The notes: generated by a model from the sequence alone, not told the origin. Shown: positions 22,950 to 32,871, numbered from the stretch's first letter. The stretch is DNA of 64,000 nt from Pseudarthrobacter psychrotolerans (GCF_009911795.1 NZ_CP047898.1:2728001-2792000); one strand, 5' to 3'. A program made the numbers and translations.

Positions 22950-23681
22950 ATGCCAAGCCAAACACGCAAAACCCGCATCGGCATGATCGTGCCGTCCTCC
23001 AACACCTGCCTGGAGCCGCAGAGCTACCGGATCCTGGGCGACCGCGACGACGTCACCATCCACTTCACCCGGATCCCGGTCACCCGGATTGCCCTGGATG
23101 ACTCTTCGGACAAACAGTTCGACTCCAGCGTTATGCGCACCGCCGCGGAGCTGCTGGCCACCGCCGATGTGGACGTCATCGCCTGGAACGGCACGTCCGG
23201 CTCCTGGCTCGGCACCGAGCACGACCGCCGGCTGGTGGCGGAAATCACGGACGCCACGGGCATCCCGGCCACCACGTCAACCCTGGCGTACATGGAGGCG
23301 TTCAGGGCGTTCGGCACCGAACGGATCGGTCTCTTCACTCCGTACACCGGGGACGTCAACGAGCAGATCGTGGAGTCCTACCAACGGGACGGCATCAAGA
23401 CCCTCGACCACCGGTTCCTGGGCCTGAGCGGCAACGAGTCCTTCGGCCGGGTCACGGATGACGAAATGCGTCCGGGGTCGCTGGAGCTCGCCGCGTCCAA
23501 GCCAGATGCCATCATCTACCTCTGCACCAACCTCTACGGCGCCAACATCACCGCGGAAATTGAGGCCGAGACAGGCGTTCCCGTGCTGGACTCGGTGGCC
23601 GTCACGCTGTGGCATTGCCTCAAGATGGCGGGCGCACCGCTCCTGGACCCGCGCTGGGGCAGGCTCCTTACGTCTGCCTGA
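22950..23681 (+). CDS. Maleate isomerase / arylmalonate decarboxylase-like enzyme
   Basis: A 243-aa protein with the PSSNTCLEP N-terminal motif of the maleate cis-trans isomerase/AMDase group. These enzymes use up to two active-site Cys. The first loop here reads WNGTSGSWLG (no Cys, G81-T82-S83) and the second has Cys192 in IIYLCTNLYG. One Cys on the second side is the arrangement of arylmalonate decarboxylase rather than of isomerases or racemases. It is the last gene of the operon, 8 bp after the hydantoinase-like gene, and precedes a long inverted repeat. A decarboxylation after ring opening is a reasonable hypothesis. Confidence 0.82.
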   Translation: MPSQTRKTRIGMIVPSSNTCLEPQSYRILGDRDDVTIHFTRIPVTRIALDDSSDKQFDSSVMRTAAELLATADVDVIAWNGTSGSWLGTEHDRRLVAEITDATGIPATTSTLAYMEAFRAFGTERIGLFTPYTGDVNEQIVESYQRDGIKTLDHRFLGLSGNESFGRVTDDEMRPGSLELAASKPDAIIYLCTNLYGANITAEIEAETGVPVLDSVAVTLWHCLKMAGAPLLDPRWGRLLTSA

Positions 23682-23683
23682 AA

Positions 23684-23748
23684 GCAACGCGGGGTCAGAT
23701 ACGGCCGATTCCGGGCGGCTTTATGGGCCGTATCCGACCCCGCGTTGC
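23684..23748. repeat. Long inverted repeat (copy A), probable terminator/REP-like element
   Basis: Arms of 23 nt (23684-23706 and 23726-23748) match at 22 positions and begin GCAACGCGGGGTCAG. A second copy of the same arms is at 35467-35530. Both lie just after the 3' end of an operon. Confidence 0.8.
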
Positions 23749-23831
23749 TTGCGGCTGCGTTAGCAGCCAAATGTGACCGTCCGCTCGCCTTGACGCGCGG
23801 ATCGTCGCCTAGATAATCTCGAGATGCAATA

Positions 23832-23856
23832 AAGTTTTCTCACAGAACGAAAACTT
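23832..23856. promoter_or_regulatory. Candidate operator upstream of aceE
   Basis: A perfect inverted repeat AAGTTTTC-N9-GAAAACTT lies 35 bp before the proposed aceE start. The sequence is AT-rich relative to its surroundings. The regulator is unknown. Confidence 0.5.
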
Positions 23857-23890
23857 GAGCCAACTATTCAACGATGAAAAGAGGCTGGAC

Positions 23891-26656
23891 GTGGCTGCAG
23901 GAGAAGAGACCTCCCATATCCTCAGCGGGTTGACAAACCAGCTGCCCGATCGTGATCCGGAAGAGACCGCCGAATGGCTGGAGTCCCTGGATGCCCTGAT
24001 TCAGGAACAGGGCACCGAACGTGCCCAATACATCATGCGGAGCCTGCTCCAGCGCGCCGGCGCCCAGAGCGTGGGCGTGCCGATGGTGACCACCACGGAC
24101 TACGTGAACACCATCCCCGTGGACCAGGAAGCTCCGTTCCCGGGGGACGAAGAGATCGAGCGGAAGTACCGGTCCTGGCTGCGCTGGAACGCCGCCATCA
24201 TGGTGCACCGGGCACAGCGGGCCGATATCGGCGTCGGCGGACACATCTCCACCTACGCCGGCGCAGCCACCCTGTACGAGGTCGGCTTCAACCACTTCTT
24301 CCGCGGCAAGGACCACCCCGGCGGCGGTGACCAGGTCTTCTTCCAGGGCCACGCCTCCCCCGGCATGTACGCCCGCGCGTTTATGGAAGGCCGGCTCTCC
24401 GAGGAGGACCTGGACGGATTCCGGCAGGAAAAGTCCAAGGAAGGCCACGCGCTCTCCTCCTACCCGCACCCCCGCCTCATGCCGGACTTCTGGGAATTCC
24501 CCACGGTGTCCATGGGCATCGGCCCGATGAACGCGATCTACCAGGCCCAGTCCAACCGGTACCTGCACAACCGCGGCCTCAAAGACACCTCGGACCAGCA
24601 GGTCTGGGCGTTCCTGGGCGACGGCGAAATGGACGAGCCCGAGTCCCGCGGCCTGCTCCAACTCGCAGCGAACGACAAGCTCGACAACCTCAACTTCGTG
24701 ATCAACTGCAACCTCCAGCGCCTCGACGGCCCCGTCCGTGGCAACGGCAAGATCATGCAGGAACTCGAAGCGTTCTTCCGCGGCGCGGGCTGGAACGTCA
24801 TCAAGGTCGTCTGGGGCCGGGAGTGGGATGACCTGCTCACCCAGGACTCCGACGGATCGCTCGTGAAGATCATGAACGAGACCCCGGACGGTGACTACCA
24901 GACCTACAAGGCAGAGTCCGGCGGGTTCGTCCGTGAGCACTTCTTCGGCAAGTCCCCGCAGACCAAGGACATGGTTGCGGACCTCTCCGATGACGAGATC
25001 TGGAACCTCAAGCGCGGCGGCCACGACTACAACAAGGTCCACGCCGCGTACAAGGCAGCCACCGAATTCAAGGGCAAGCCCACCGTCATCCTGGCCAAAA
25101 CGGTCAAGGGCTACGGACTCGGACCCCACTTCGAGGGACGCAACGCGACCCACCAGATGAAAAAGCTCACTCTCGATGACCTGAAGAAGTTCCGCGACTA
25201 CCTCCGCATCCCCATCACGGACGAACAGCTCGACGCGGACCTCTACCGGCCCCCGTACTACCACCCCGGCATGGACTCCCCCGAGATCAAGTACCTCATG
25301 GAGCGCCGCCGCGCCCTGGGCGGTTTCGTCCCCGAACGCCGGCCGGACCACGCGCCGGTGGAGCTGCCGGACGCCAAAACCTATGAGGTTGCCAAGCGCG
25401 GTTCCGGGAAGCAGCAGGCCGCCACCACCATGACCTTCGTGCGCCTGCTTAAGGACCTGCTCAGGGATAAGAAGTTCGGGCACCGTATTGTCCCGATCGT
25501 TCCGGATGAGTCCCGGACCTTCGGCATGGACGCGTTCTTCCCCACGGCGAAGATCTACAACCCGGACGGCCAGGCCTATCTGTCCGTTGACCGGGACCTG
25601 GTCCTCGCGTACAAGGAATCGGCCCAGGGCCAGCTGATCCACCCCGGCATCAACGAAGCAGGCGCCGTCGCCGCTTTCACCGCCGCCGGCACCGCCTACG
25701 CCACCCACGGTGTACCGCTGATCCCGATCTACGTGTTCTACTCCATGTTCGGCTTCCAGCGCACCGGCGACGCCTTCTGGGCCGCCGCGGACCAGATGGC
25801 TCGCGGCTTCATCATCGGCGCCACCGCCGGCCGCACCACCCTGACCGGCGAAGGCCTCCAGCACGCCGACGGCCACTCCCCGATCCTCGCCTCCACCAAC
25901 CCTGCCGTCCTCACCTACGACCCCGCCTACGGGTACGAGATGGGCCACATCATCCGGGACGGCATCGAGCGCATGTACGGGCCGGCCGCAAGCGGCGATG
26001 GAACCGGACCTGCATCCGACAAGAACCTGATGTACTACATCACGGTCTACAACGAGCCCATCTCCCAGCCGGCCGAACCTGAGAACCTCGACGTCAACGG
26101 AGTGCTGAAAGGCATCTACCAGGTGTCGGCGTCGGGGCTTGAAGGGCCCAAGAGCCAGATCCTGGCCTCCGGCGTCTCCGTCCCCTGGGCTCTTGCTGCC
26201 CAGCGGATCCTCGCCGAGGACTGGGGCGTCTCCGCCGACGTCTGGTCCGTGACGTCCTGGAACGAACTGCGCCGGGACGGGCTCGCCGCGGAGGAAGAGG
26301 CGTTCCTGAACCCGGGCCTGCCCGCCCGCGTACCGTTCGTCACGCAGCAGCTCGCTGATGCGCAGGGGCCAGTGGTGGCGGTGACCGACTACATGAAGGC
26401 CGTGCCGGACCAGATCCGCCAGTTCCTCCCGCACCAGTTCGCCTCACTGGGTGCGGATGGCTTCGGCTTCTCCGACACCCGTGCAGCTGCCCGCCGCTTC
26501 TTCAAGAACGACACCCACTCGATTGTGGTGAAGACCCTTCAGCTGCTGGCTTCGCGCGGCGAGGTGGACGGCGGCGTGCCCGCCTACGCGATGGACCGCT
26601 ACAAGCTCCTGGACGTCAACGCCGGGACCACGGGCGGCGCGGGCGGCGACGCCTGA
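23891..26656 (+). CDS. aceE: Pyruvate dehydrogenase E1 component, homodimeric type
   Basis: A 921-aa thiamine-diphosphate enzyme that decarboxylates pyruvate and transfers the acetyl group to E2 lipoyl domains. [21 protein letters not shown] and the TPP motif [10 protein letters not shown]...[15 protein letters not shown] are clear, as are the transketolase-like domain ([20 protein letters not shown]) and the C-terminal domain. GTG 23891 (AAGAGG upstream) is chosen because [13 protein letters not shown] is the usual actinobacterial start; TTG 23855 would include the operator-like palindrome. It is a single-gene unit ending in a large hairpin. E2 and E3 are not in the window, as is usual for this type. 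Confidence 0.96.
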   Translation: MAAGEETSHILSGLTNQLPDRDPEETAEWLESLDALIQEQGTERAQYIMRSLLQRAGAQSVGVPMVTTTDYVNTIPVDQEAPFPGDEEIERKYRSWLRWNAAIMVHRAQRADIGVGGHISTYAGAATLYEVGFNHFFRGKDHPGGGDQVFFQGHASPGMYARAFMEGRLSEEDLDGFRQEKSKEGHALSSYPHPRLMPDFWEFPTVSMGIGPMNAIYQAQSNRYLHNRGLKDTSDQQVWAFLGDGEMDEPESRGLLQLAANDKLDNLNFVINCNLQRLDGPVRGNGKIMQELEAFFRGAGWNVIKVVWGREWDDLLTQDSDGSLVKIMNETPDGDYQTYKAESGGFVREHFFGKSPQTKDMVADLSDDEIWNLKRGGHDYNKVHAAYKAATEFKGKPTVILAKTVKGYGLGPHFEGRNATHQMKKLTLDDLKKFRDYLRIPITDEQLDADLYRPPYYHPGMDSPEIKYLMERRRALGGFVPERRPDHAPVELPDAKTYEVAKRGSGKQQAATTMTFVRLLKDLLRDKKFGHRIVPIVPDESRTFGMDAFFPTAKIYNPDGQAYLSVDRDLVLAYKESAQGQLIHPGINEAGAVAAFTAAGTAYATHGVPLIPIYVFYSMFGFQRTGDAFWAAADQMARGFIIGATAGRTTLTGEGLQHADGHSPILASTNPAVLTYDPAYGYEMGHIIRDGIERMYGPAASGDGTGPASDKNLMYYITVYNEPISQPAEPENLDVNGVLKGIYQVSASGLEGPKSQILASGVSVPWALAAQRILAEDWGVSADVWSVTSWNELRRDGLAAEEEAFLNPGLPARVPFVTQQLADAQGPVVAVTDYMKAVPDQIRQFLPHQFASLGADGFGFSDTRAAARRFFKNDTHSIVVKTLQLLASRGEVDGGVPAYAMDRYKLLDVNAGTTGGAGGDA

Positions 26657-26669
26657 CCCACTCATCGAG

Positions 26670-26718
26670 ATGACAGTTGACGGCAGTGTTCGCCCGGAAC
26701 ACTGCCGTCAACTGTCAT
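26670..26718 (+). terminator. Perfect 22-bp hairpin after aceE
   Basis: Two perfectly complementary 22-nt arms (26670-26691 and 26697-26718, starting ATGACAGTTGACGGCAGTG) enclose a 5-nt loop GCCCG. No T-tract follows. It lies between aceE and the next gene and is the most perfect long hairpin in the window. Confidence 0.75.
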
Positions 26719-26739
26719 GTGGCTGGATAGGCTGGGGCG

Positions 26740-27348
26740 ATGGCCGACCAAGACACACAACGCACGACGGCGGTGCTGCTTGCCGCCGGCGCCGGGACGC
26801 GGCTGGGGCGCGGCCCCAAGGCGTTGCTCCGGTTCCGCGGCCGCACGCTCGTTGAGGTGCTGGCAGACGTGCTGCTCGCAGGCGGCTGCCGGGAAGTGGT
26901 GGCGGTGATCGGCGCGGATGCGGCAACGGTCCGCGCCGTCGCCGATCTCAGCCGGCACCGGGTCATCGAAAACCCGGACTGGGCCACCGGCATGGGCAGC
27001 TCGTTCCGGGCGGGAGTCGCGGCAGCAGCCCCGGAGGACCACGTGCTTATCGCGCTGGTGGACCAGCCCGGCCTGACCACCGAGACCGTCACCAGGTTGC
27101 TGGCATCCCACCGGCCGGGCCGGGTGACGGCGGCCGCCTACCGTGGCCCCGCCGGAAAACTCCGGCGGGGACATCCGCTGATCCTGGATTCCAGCCTCCG
27201 CGCTGAGGCCGCGGAAACGGCAACGGGCGACGTCGGGGCACGCCATTTCCTCCAGGCCCACCCGGAACTGATAGACCTCGTGGACTGCAGCGACCTCTCC
27301 GGCGGCGACGACCTCGACACCCCCGAACAGCTGCACCTCCTCCAGTAG
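26740..27348 (+). CDS. MobA/MocA-like nucleotidyltransferase
   Basis: A 202-aa NTP-transferase. The N-terminal VLLAAGAGTRLGRGPKALLR (about residues 12-31) is the nucleotide-binding signature, VDQPGLT is the metal-binding segment, and GDVGARHFLQ and DDLDTPEQL are typical of MocA/CoxI-type molybdenum cofactor cytidylyltransferases. It may add CMP to molybdopterin to give the MCD cofactor used by the xanthine dehydrogenase family encoded at 35.5-39.3 kb. Specificity for CTP versus GTP is not certain from sequence. Confidence 0.85.
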   Translation: MADQDTQRTTAVLLAAGAGTRLGRGPKALLRFRGRTLVEVLADVLLAGGCREVVAVIGADAATVRAVADLSRHRVIENPDWATGMGSSFRAGVAAAAPEDHVLIALVDQPGLTTETVTRLLASHRPGRVTAAAYRGPAGKLRRGHPLILDSSLRAEAAETATGDVGARHFLQAHPELIDLVDCSDLSGGDDLDTPEQLHLLQ

Positions 27349-27532
27349 CCAACACGTCCCTGCTGGGCCATCCGCACCGCGCGCCCGGGCAGCACCGCGC
27401 GCCCGGGCCTGCGATTCGAACGGGGTAATGACAGTGCCTGCCTTGATGACAGGGACCCGCCTAGGCTTGAAATCTCGGCCGGGACTGGTGCAGACCGCAC
27501 CATGAACGGGCCTTGAGAGGACAAGAACAGCC

Positions 27533-28408
27533 ATGAACATCACGCTCAACAACGGAGTCGTCATGCCCGCCATCGGGCTTGGTGTCTTCCAGACTCCGCC
27601 CGAAGCCACCGTGGATGCGGTGGCAACCGCACTCAAGACGGGCTACCGCCACATAGACACGGCGGCCGCGTACGCCAACGAACGCGAGGTGGGCGAGGGC
27701 ATCCGCCGCTCCGGAATCAACCGCTCCGAAATATTCATCGAAACCAAGGTCTGGATCAGCGACTACGGCTACGACCAGACCCTGCACGCGTTCGAGAAGA
27801 GTTCCCGCAAGCTCGGCGTCGACCAGCTCGACCTTTTTATCCTCCACCAGCCCCTCTCCGGAGAATTCGACAAGACGATCAAGGCCTACCGGGCCCTTGA
27901 ACAGCTGCTCGAGGACGGCCGCGTCCGCGCCATCGGTGTCAGCAACTTCATGCCGAACCACCTAAGGGCGCTGCGCGAACAGACCACGATCATCCCCGCG
28001 GTGAACCAGATCGAGGTACACCCCTACTTCACGCAGCCCGACGCGCGAAAAGCCGGCTCGCACCTGGGCATCCTCACGCAGGCCTGGTCACCGATCGGCG
28101 GCATCACTTCCTACCGCGGTGACGGTGCGAAGAGCACATTCAACGACCCCGTCATCGGCCGTGTCGCCGAACAGCACGGGAAGACGGCCGCCCAGGTCAT
28201 GCTGCGCTGGCAGCTCCAGCTCGGACACTCCGTCATCCCCAAATCCGTCCGCCCTGACCGCATCGCCGAGAACTTCGACGTCTTCGGGTTCGAACTCACT
28301 CCCGGGCAGATGAGTGCACTCGGAGCGCTCGACACGGGCGTGCGTGGTGGTCCCGACCCCGATTCGGTCACGCTGGAAACCTTCGGACGGGATAACCCGG
28401 AAGCATGA
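27533..28408 (+). CDS. Aldo/keto reductase (2,5-diketo-D-gluconate reductase-like)
   Basis: A 291-aa NADPH-dependent oxidoreductase. The tetrad is visible: Asp and Tyr in GYRHIDTAAAYANE (about residues 39-52), Lys in IETKVW, and His in LFILHQP. GVSNF and the cofactor-binding IPKSVRPDRI are present. It reduces aldehydes or ketones; the physiological substrate is not evident. The stop overlaps the next start (ATGA), pairing it with an NmrA-like protein. Before it, a GC-rich stretch repeats CCGCGCGCCCGGGC twice (27377-27408). Confidence 0.9.
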   Translation: MNITLNNGVVMPAIGLGVFQTPPEATVDAVATALKTGYRHIDTAAAYANEREVGEGIRRSGINRSEIFIETKVWISDYGYDQTLHAFEKSSRKLGVDQLDLFILHQPLSGEFDKTIKAYRALEQLLEDGRVRAIGVSNFMPNHLRALREQTTIIPAVNQIEVHPYFTQPDARKAGSHLGILTQAWSPIGGITSYRGDGAKSTFNDPVIGRVAEQHGKTAAQVMLRWQLQLGHSVIPKSVRPDRIAENFDVFGFELTPGQMSALGALDTGVRGGPDPDSVTLETFGRDNPEA

Positions 28409-29136
28409 ACACCAGGAAACCGGGTACCGTACTCGTCGTCGGTGCCACCGGCAGCGTCGGCCGCCATGTCGTGGCGGAAGCGGTACGTCAGGGCTACATA
28501 ACGCGGGCCCTCGTGCGCGACGCCTCGCGTGCCGGCAGGCTCGACGCCGGCGCGCAGAAGGTCACTGGGGAGCTGACCCGGGTAGAGACCCTCGCGGACG
28601 CGGTGGCCGACATCGACGCGGTCATCTTCACCCAGGGTTCCTCGTACGGCGATGCCGCGGCAGCCGAAGCCGTCGACTACGGGGCCGTCAAGAACGTCCT
28701 CCTGGCACTCGGCGGCCGCCGCGTGCGCATCGCGCTCATGACAGCCATCGGGGTAACCCGCCGCGGCAGCACCCACGACTGGAAACGACGCAGCGAACGC
28801 CTGGTCCGGGCAAGCGGGAACGCCTACACAATCGTCCGGCCCGGCTGGTTCGACTATCAGGACGACGACCAGCTGGAGATCACGCTTTTGCAGGGCGACA
28901 CACGCCACGCGGGGAGCCCCGCAGACGGCGTCATCGCGCGTCACCAGATCGCCCGCGTCCTCGTCGACAGCCTCGCCTCCGACGCCTCCGATCACTTGAC
29001 GTTTGAACTTGTCGCCGGGCATGGACCGGCCCAGGAAAGCCTCAAGCCGGTCTTCCAAGCCTTGGACAAGGACCCCGCCGGTTCGTTGGACGGGGTCCGG
29101 GACCGGCCGAACATGCCCGCCGACGCCGAGCCGTAG
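28405..29136 (+). CDS. NAD(P)-binding NmrA/atypical SDR family protein
   Basis: A 243-aa Rossmann protein with VLVVGATGSVGRHVVAEA (about residues 9-26), the GATGxxG loop of atypical SDRs. TAIGVTRRGS and YTIVRPGWF are typical of NmrA-like/YwnB-type proteins. These often lack the catalytic Tyr-Lys pair and act as redox sensors or reductases. It is translationally coupled to the upstream aldo/keto reductase. Confidence 0.85.
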   Translation: MNTRKPGTVLVVGATGSVGRHVVAEAVRQGYITRALVRDASRAGRLDAGAQKVTGELTRVETLADAVADIDAVIFTQGSSYGDAAAAEAVDYGAVKNVLLALGGRRVRIALMTAIGVTRRGSTHDWKRRSERLVRASGNAYTIVRPGWFDYQDDDQLEITLLQGDTRHAGSPADGVIARHQIARVLVDSLASDASDHLTFELVAGHGPAQESLKPVFQALDKDPAGSLDGVRDRPNMPADAEP

Positions 29137-29253
29137 GGCGTGCGCCGGGACCTCGCCGCGCTGGCCGCAAACAACCAGTCGTAGGGCCACACTTTGGCGC
29201 CCCGCCTGGTGCGCCACTGTAAATCCCAGACCACTATCAAACAGGGAGAGAAC

Positions 29254-30270
29254 ATGGATTACCGTCTATTGGGCCGCACCGGCGTTGAAGTCAGCCCGCT
29301 GTGTCTGGGCACCATGATGTTCGGCGCCTGGGGCAACACGGACGTTGACGATTCGATCCGGATCATCAACCACGCACTGGACGCCGGCATCAACTTCATC
29401 GACTCGGCCGACGTCTATTCGGGCGGCGAATCGGAGGAGATCGTCGGCAAGGCACTCAAAGGGCGGCGCGACGACGTCGTGCTGGCGACCAAGTTCTTCA
29501 TGCCCATGGGTAAGGGGCCCAACCGCAGCGGCGGCTCCCGGAAGTGGGTCATGCAGGCGGTCGAGAACTCGCTCCGGCGCCTCGGCACCGACTACATCGA
29601 TCTCTATCAGGTGCACCGCCCCAGCGCCCTGATGGATGTCGAGGAGACCCTTGGGGCCCTCACCGATCTGGTCCGGCAGGGCAAGGTCCGCTACATCGGC
29701 TCCTCGTCATACTCCGGCAGCCAGATCGTCGAAGCACAGGTCGCCTCACGCGATGGAAACCTCGCCCGGTTCGTCACCGAACAGCCGCCGTACTCGATCC
29801 TCGTCCGCGGCATTGAAGAGGACGTCCTTCCGACCACACAGCGCCATGGCATGGGAACCCTCACCTACAGTCCGCTGGCCGGCGGCTGGCTCTCCGGAAA
29901 GTGGCGCAAGGACACGGCGCCGACCCCAACGTCGGCAGCACGGCCCAACGCCCGCTTCGACATGGGCAGCGCCGCGAACCAGAAGAAGCTTGAGGTGGTC
30001 GACGCACTCGCGCACGTCGCCGAGGACGCCGGCATCAGCCTGATCGAACTCGCGATCGCGTTTGCCATCAATCACCCGGGTGTCACCTCCGCCATCATCG
30101 GACCCCGCACCCTGGAGCAGCTCGAATCCCAGCTGCCGGCGGCCACCGTGACATTGTCCGCTGAGATCCTGGACCGCATCGACGAACTGGTCGCCCCGGG
30201 CCGGACGTTGAATCCCGACGACAACAGCTACGGTGCCAACGAGCTGGTCCCGGCGGCACGCCGCCGCTAA
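29254..30270 (+). CDS. Aldo/keto reductase (general stress/YhdN-like group)
   Basis: A 338-aa protein with MDYRLLGRTGVEVSPLCLGT at the start. The tetrad is Asp and Tyr in INFIDSADVYSGGESE, Lys in ATKFF and His in YQVHRP. IIGPRTLEQLESQL is the C-terminal cofactor segment of the AKR11/12 type. GGGAGAG precedes ATG 29254. It is the third oxidoreductase in a row on this strand; the group looks like a small carbonyl-detoxification cluster, but no substrate can be assigned. Confidence 0.9.
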   Translation: MDYRLLGRTGVEVSPLCLGTMMFGAWGNTDVDDSIRIINHALDAGINFIDSADVYSGGESEEIVGKALKGRRDDVVLATKFFMPMGKGPNRSGGSRKWVMQAVENSLRRLGTDYIDLYQVHRPSALMDVEETLGALTDLVRQGKVRYIGSSSYSGSQIVEAQVASRDGNLARFVTEQPPYSILVRGIEEDVLPTTQRHGMGTLTYSPLAGGWLSGKWRKDTAPTPTSAARPNARFDMGSAANQKKLEVVDALAHVAEDAGISLIELAIAFAINHPGVTSAIIGPRTLEQLESQLPAATVTLSAEILDRIDELVAPGRTLNPDDNSYGANELVPAARRR

Positions 30271-30290
30271 GATTTTCGTCCCCAACGCAC

Positions 30291-30320
30291 GGAACCCCGC
30301 CCCATCAGGGGCGGGGTTCC
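30291..30320. terminator. Bidirectional terminator hairpin
   Basis: A perfect 13-bp stem (GGAACCCCGCCCC and its complement) with loop ATCA lies between the convergent aldo/keto reductase and dctA genes. CAACGC/GCGTTG just outside adds weaker pairing. Confidence 0.8.
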
Positions 30321-30364
30321 TCGCGTTGCGGAATAGGATCAGCCGGGGATCCGGGGACCGGAAG

Positions 30365-31873
30365 TTACTTGCCGCCACCAGAGTCAGACGACCCGTCAGG
30401 TATGGCAGCGGCGTGGGTGGGCCGCCTCATGTGGAACTCGCGGATCTCTTCCGGGTTCGGTCCGCCGTGGAACTTGGGGGACGGCTCCTGGCCGCCGCTT
30501 ATCCGTTCAATTTCCTGGTCTTCGAACTCTTCCTCGACGCCAAGCATGATGGCGGAGTCGTGGTTGGTGATTTCGCCGCGGAAGGCCCGGACCATGACGC
30601 TGCGGTCGAACTGGCCCTCCCATTTGGAGACCACAAAGGTGGCGACGCAGTTGCCCAGCAGGTTGACCACAACGCGCATGGAGTCCATCAGGCGGTCCGC
30701 ACCGAGGAGCAGGGCCACACCGGCAACCGGGAAGATTCCCAGGGCGGCAGCGGTGGCGGACAGCGCCAGGAACGAGGACCCGGGCACACCGGCCATGCCC
30801 TTGGAAGTCAGGAGCAGGACGCCGAGCGCCGCCAGTTGCTGGCCGAGGTCCAGGTTATGGCCAAAGGCCTGCGCCAGGAAGAGCAGGGAGATGGAGAGGT
30901 AGATCGCGGCGCCGTCGAGGTTGAACGAATAGCCGGTGGGGACCACCAGGCCGGTGGTGGCGCGTGAGCAGCCGGCGTTGGTCAGCTTGGTCATGATGCG
31001 CGGCATCACAGCCTCGGTGGAGGCGGTGCCGAGCGCCAGCAGGAACTCCTCGCGGGTGTACTTCAGGAACTGCCATAGCGGAACGCGGGCGAAGCTCCAG
31101 GCCACCAGGAAGAGCAGGGCGATGAAGACGATTGCAGCGCCGTAGCAGGCGGCAATCAGCTTGGCGTAGGTGCCGAGCGTTGCGAGGCCGTACTGGCTGA
31201 TGATGAACGCCATGGCCCCGAAGGCACCGATCGGCGCCACCTTCATGATCCAGGACATGATCTTGAAAATGAGCTCCAGGACGGTTTCCATAAGGCTGAT
31301 GACCGGCATGCAGCGCTCGCGTCCGATGACCACGATGGCCGCGCCGAAGAACACCGAGAAGAACAGGACCTGCAGCAGGCTGTTGCTCGCGAAGGCACCG
31401 ATAACGCTGGTGGGGATGATGTCCAGGATGAATGCAGCCGCATCCTTCGGCGGCGTCGTGCCGGTCTTCGCGTTCAGCGCGTCCTGGGAAAGCGTGCTGG
31501 GATCGATGTTCAGCCCGGCACCGGGCTGGACGAGGTTGCCTACGATCAGGCCAAAGACCAGCGCGAAGAGCGTGGCCCCGGTGAAGTAGAGAAGGGCTTT
31601 GACTCCGACCCTTCCGACCGCCTTGACGTCGCCAACGGCCGAAATGCCGGTGACGATCACCAGGAAAATCAGCGGCGCGATGATCATTTTGATGAGCTGG
31701 ATGAATCCGTCACCGAGCGGCCTCAGCTGTGAGCCAATGTTCGGCCAGAAATGTCCGATAAGAACACCTGCCACAACGGCGATCAGAATTTGGAAGAAGA
31801 GCGACCTATACAGGGGCTTCTTCTTCTGCGGTGCCGAACTCGCCTTCAGCGCCGCGGAATCTGGGATCTTCAT
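30365..31873 (-). CDS. dctA: C4-dicarboxylate transporter (DAACS family)
   Basis: A 502-aa sodium- or proton-coupled symporter for malate, succinate and fumarate. FIQLIKMIIAPLIFLVIVTG, ALGTASTEAVMPRIM (the hairpin-1 Ser-rich motif) and VVPTGYSFNLDGAAIYLS (the NxDG motif) are diagnostic. The C-terminal 70 residues are charged and cytoplasmic. ATG 31873 gives the MKIPDSAALK start. The paired operator sites at 31946-31981 tie it to the purine/glyoxylate regulon. Confidence 0.94.
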   Translation of the reverse strand: MKIPDSAALKASSAPQKKKPLYRSLFFQILIAVVAGVLIGHFWPNIGSQLRPLGDGFIQLIKMIIAPLIFLVIVTGISAVGDVKAVGRVGVKALLYFTGATLFALVFGLIVGNLVQPGAGLNIDPSTLSQDALNAKTGTTPPKDAAAFILDIIPTSVIGAFASNSLLQVLFFSVFFGAAIVVIGRERCMPVISLMETVLELIFKIMSWIMKVAPIGAFGAMAFIISQYGLATLGTYAKLIAACYGAAIVFIALLFLVAWSFARVPLWQFLKYTREEFLLALGTASTEAVMPRIMTKLTNAGCSRATTGLVVPTGYSFNLDGAAIYLSISLLFLAQAFGHNLDLGQQLAALGVLLLTSKGMAGVPGSSFLALSATAAALGIFPVAGVALLLGADRLMDSMRVVVNLLGNCVATFVVSKWEGQFDRSVMVRAFRGEITNHDSAIMLGVEEEFEDQEIERISGGQEPSPKFHGGPNPEEIREFHMRRPTHAAAIPDGSSDSGGGK

Positions 31874-31945
31874 TGATCTGTACCTATCAATAGGGAACAG
31901 CCCCGGAGATCGGGGTCTGTTTCCAACGTAACCCCGGTCACATGA

Positions 31946-31981
31946 TTCCGCAAGGGGAGATTGCATTTTCACAATGTGGAA
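31946..31981. promoter_or_regulatory. Paired IclR-type operator sites before dctA
   Basis: TTTC-ACAATGT-GGAA at 31967-31981 and TTCC-GCAAGGG-GAGA at 31946-31960, 21 bp apart, about 75-110 bp upstream of dctA. The first shares ACAATG with the site at 35356. Confidence 0.55.
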
Positions 31982-32091
31982 AACTGTGAAATTCCTGGGA
32001 GATGCAAAATCCGCTACCGAAATGAACGCCCGCCCGGGGAAACCGCGGCGCGGACGTCCGCTTCCGTAGCGGACAGGTGTTGCTTCTTAAG

Positions 32092-32871
32092 TCAGCCCCG
32101 GCCGATGAACGGCATTCCCGCGGCGGTAATGACCACCGAGCCCACGCTGGCCGACGGCGGCATGCCTGCCATCAGGAGCACGGCACGCGCGGCGTCCTGC
32201 ACCGGGAAGGTGGGCTCCACCCTGCGGCTGCCGTCAGCCTGCAGGGCACCGGAGTCCACGCCGATGGTGGCCATGATGTCAGTGGCCGTGTTGCCGATGT
32301 CGATCTGGCCGCAGGTGATGCCGAAGCCCCTGCCGTCCAGCTCGATGCTCTTGGTCAGACCCGTCATGGCGTGCTTGGTAACCGTATAGGCCACTGTCCG
32401 CGGCCGCGGCGAATGCGCTGAAATGGACCCGTTGTTGATGATCCGGCCGCCCTGCGGCTCCTGGGATTTCATGGCCCGGACGGCCGCGGCGGCGCACAGC
32501 ATCGAGCCGGTGAGGTTCACCGCCACCACCGCATCCCAGTCGGCCAGGCTGATCTCATCCACGGACGCGGCCGGGCCGAACACGCCGGCGTTGTTGAACA
32601 GGAGGTCAACCCTCCCCCAGTTCCCGAGGGCAGCAGCGAAAAGGCGCTCGACGTCGTCGGGCACTGTTACGTCGCAGGGCACCGTCAGCGCCTGGCGGTG
32701 GCCGGCCGCGGACTCCAGCAGCGGAGCCTCACGGCGGCCGGCCAACACCACCCGGTACCCGTCGGCCAAGAGGAGCCGCGCCACCGCCCGGCCAATTCCG
32801 GAACCTGCACCGGTCACGACGGCCACCGGCGCCGGCCGGTGGGGTTGTACGGGCCGGTGGGTTGCAGTCAT
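32092..32871 (-). CDS. Short-chain dehydrogenase/reductase
   Basis: A 259-aa classical [22 protein letters not shown] (about residues 16-34) is the nucleotide loop, LLFNNAG the second motif, and the Ser-Tyr-Lys residues lie in [23 protein letters not shown]. It interconverts an alcohol and a carbonyl using NAD(P). It is third in an operon after an allantoin-type permease and a racemase, so a role in ureide or glyoxylate metabolism (for example a tartronate-semialdehyde-like step) is possible but unproven. Confidence 0.9.
   Translation of the reverse strand: MTATHRPVQPHRPAPVAVVTGAGSGIGRAVARLLLADGYRVVLAGRREAPLLESAAGHRQALTVPCDVTVPDDVERLFAAALGNWGRVDLLFNNAGVFGPAASVDEISLADWDAVVAVNLTGSMLCAAAAVRAMKSQEPQGGRIINNGSISAHSPRPRTVAYTVTKHAMTGLTKSIELDGRGFGITCGQIDIGNTATDIMATIGVDSGALQADGSRRVEPTFPVQDAARAVLLMAGMPPSASVGSVVITAAGMPFIGRG

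Noticed and set aside
23864..26434. Very long open frame on the minus strand across aceE
   Set aside because: It is the antisense shadow of a highly expressed, high-GC gene. Its translation has no recognisable domain, and aceE itself is unmistakable.
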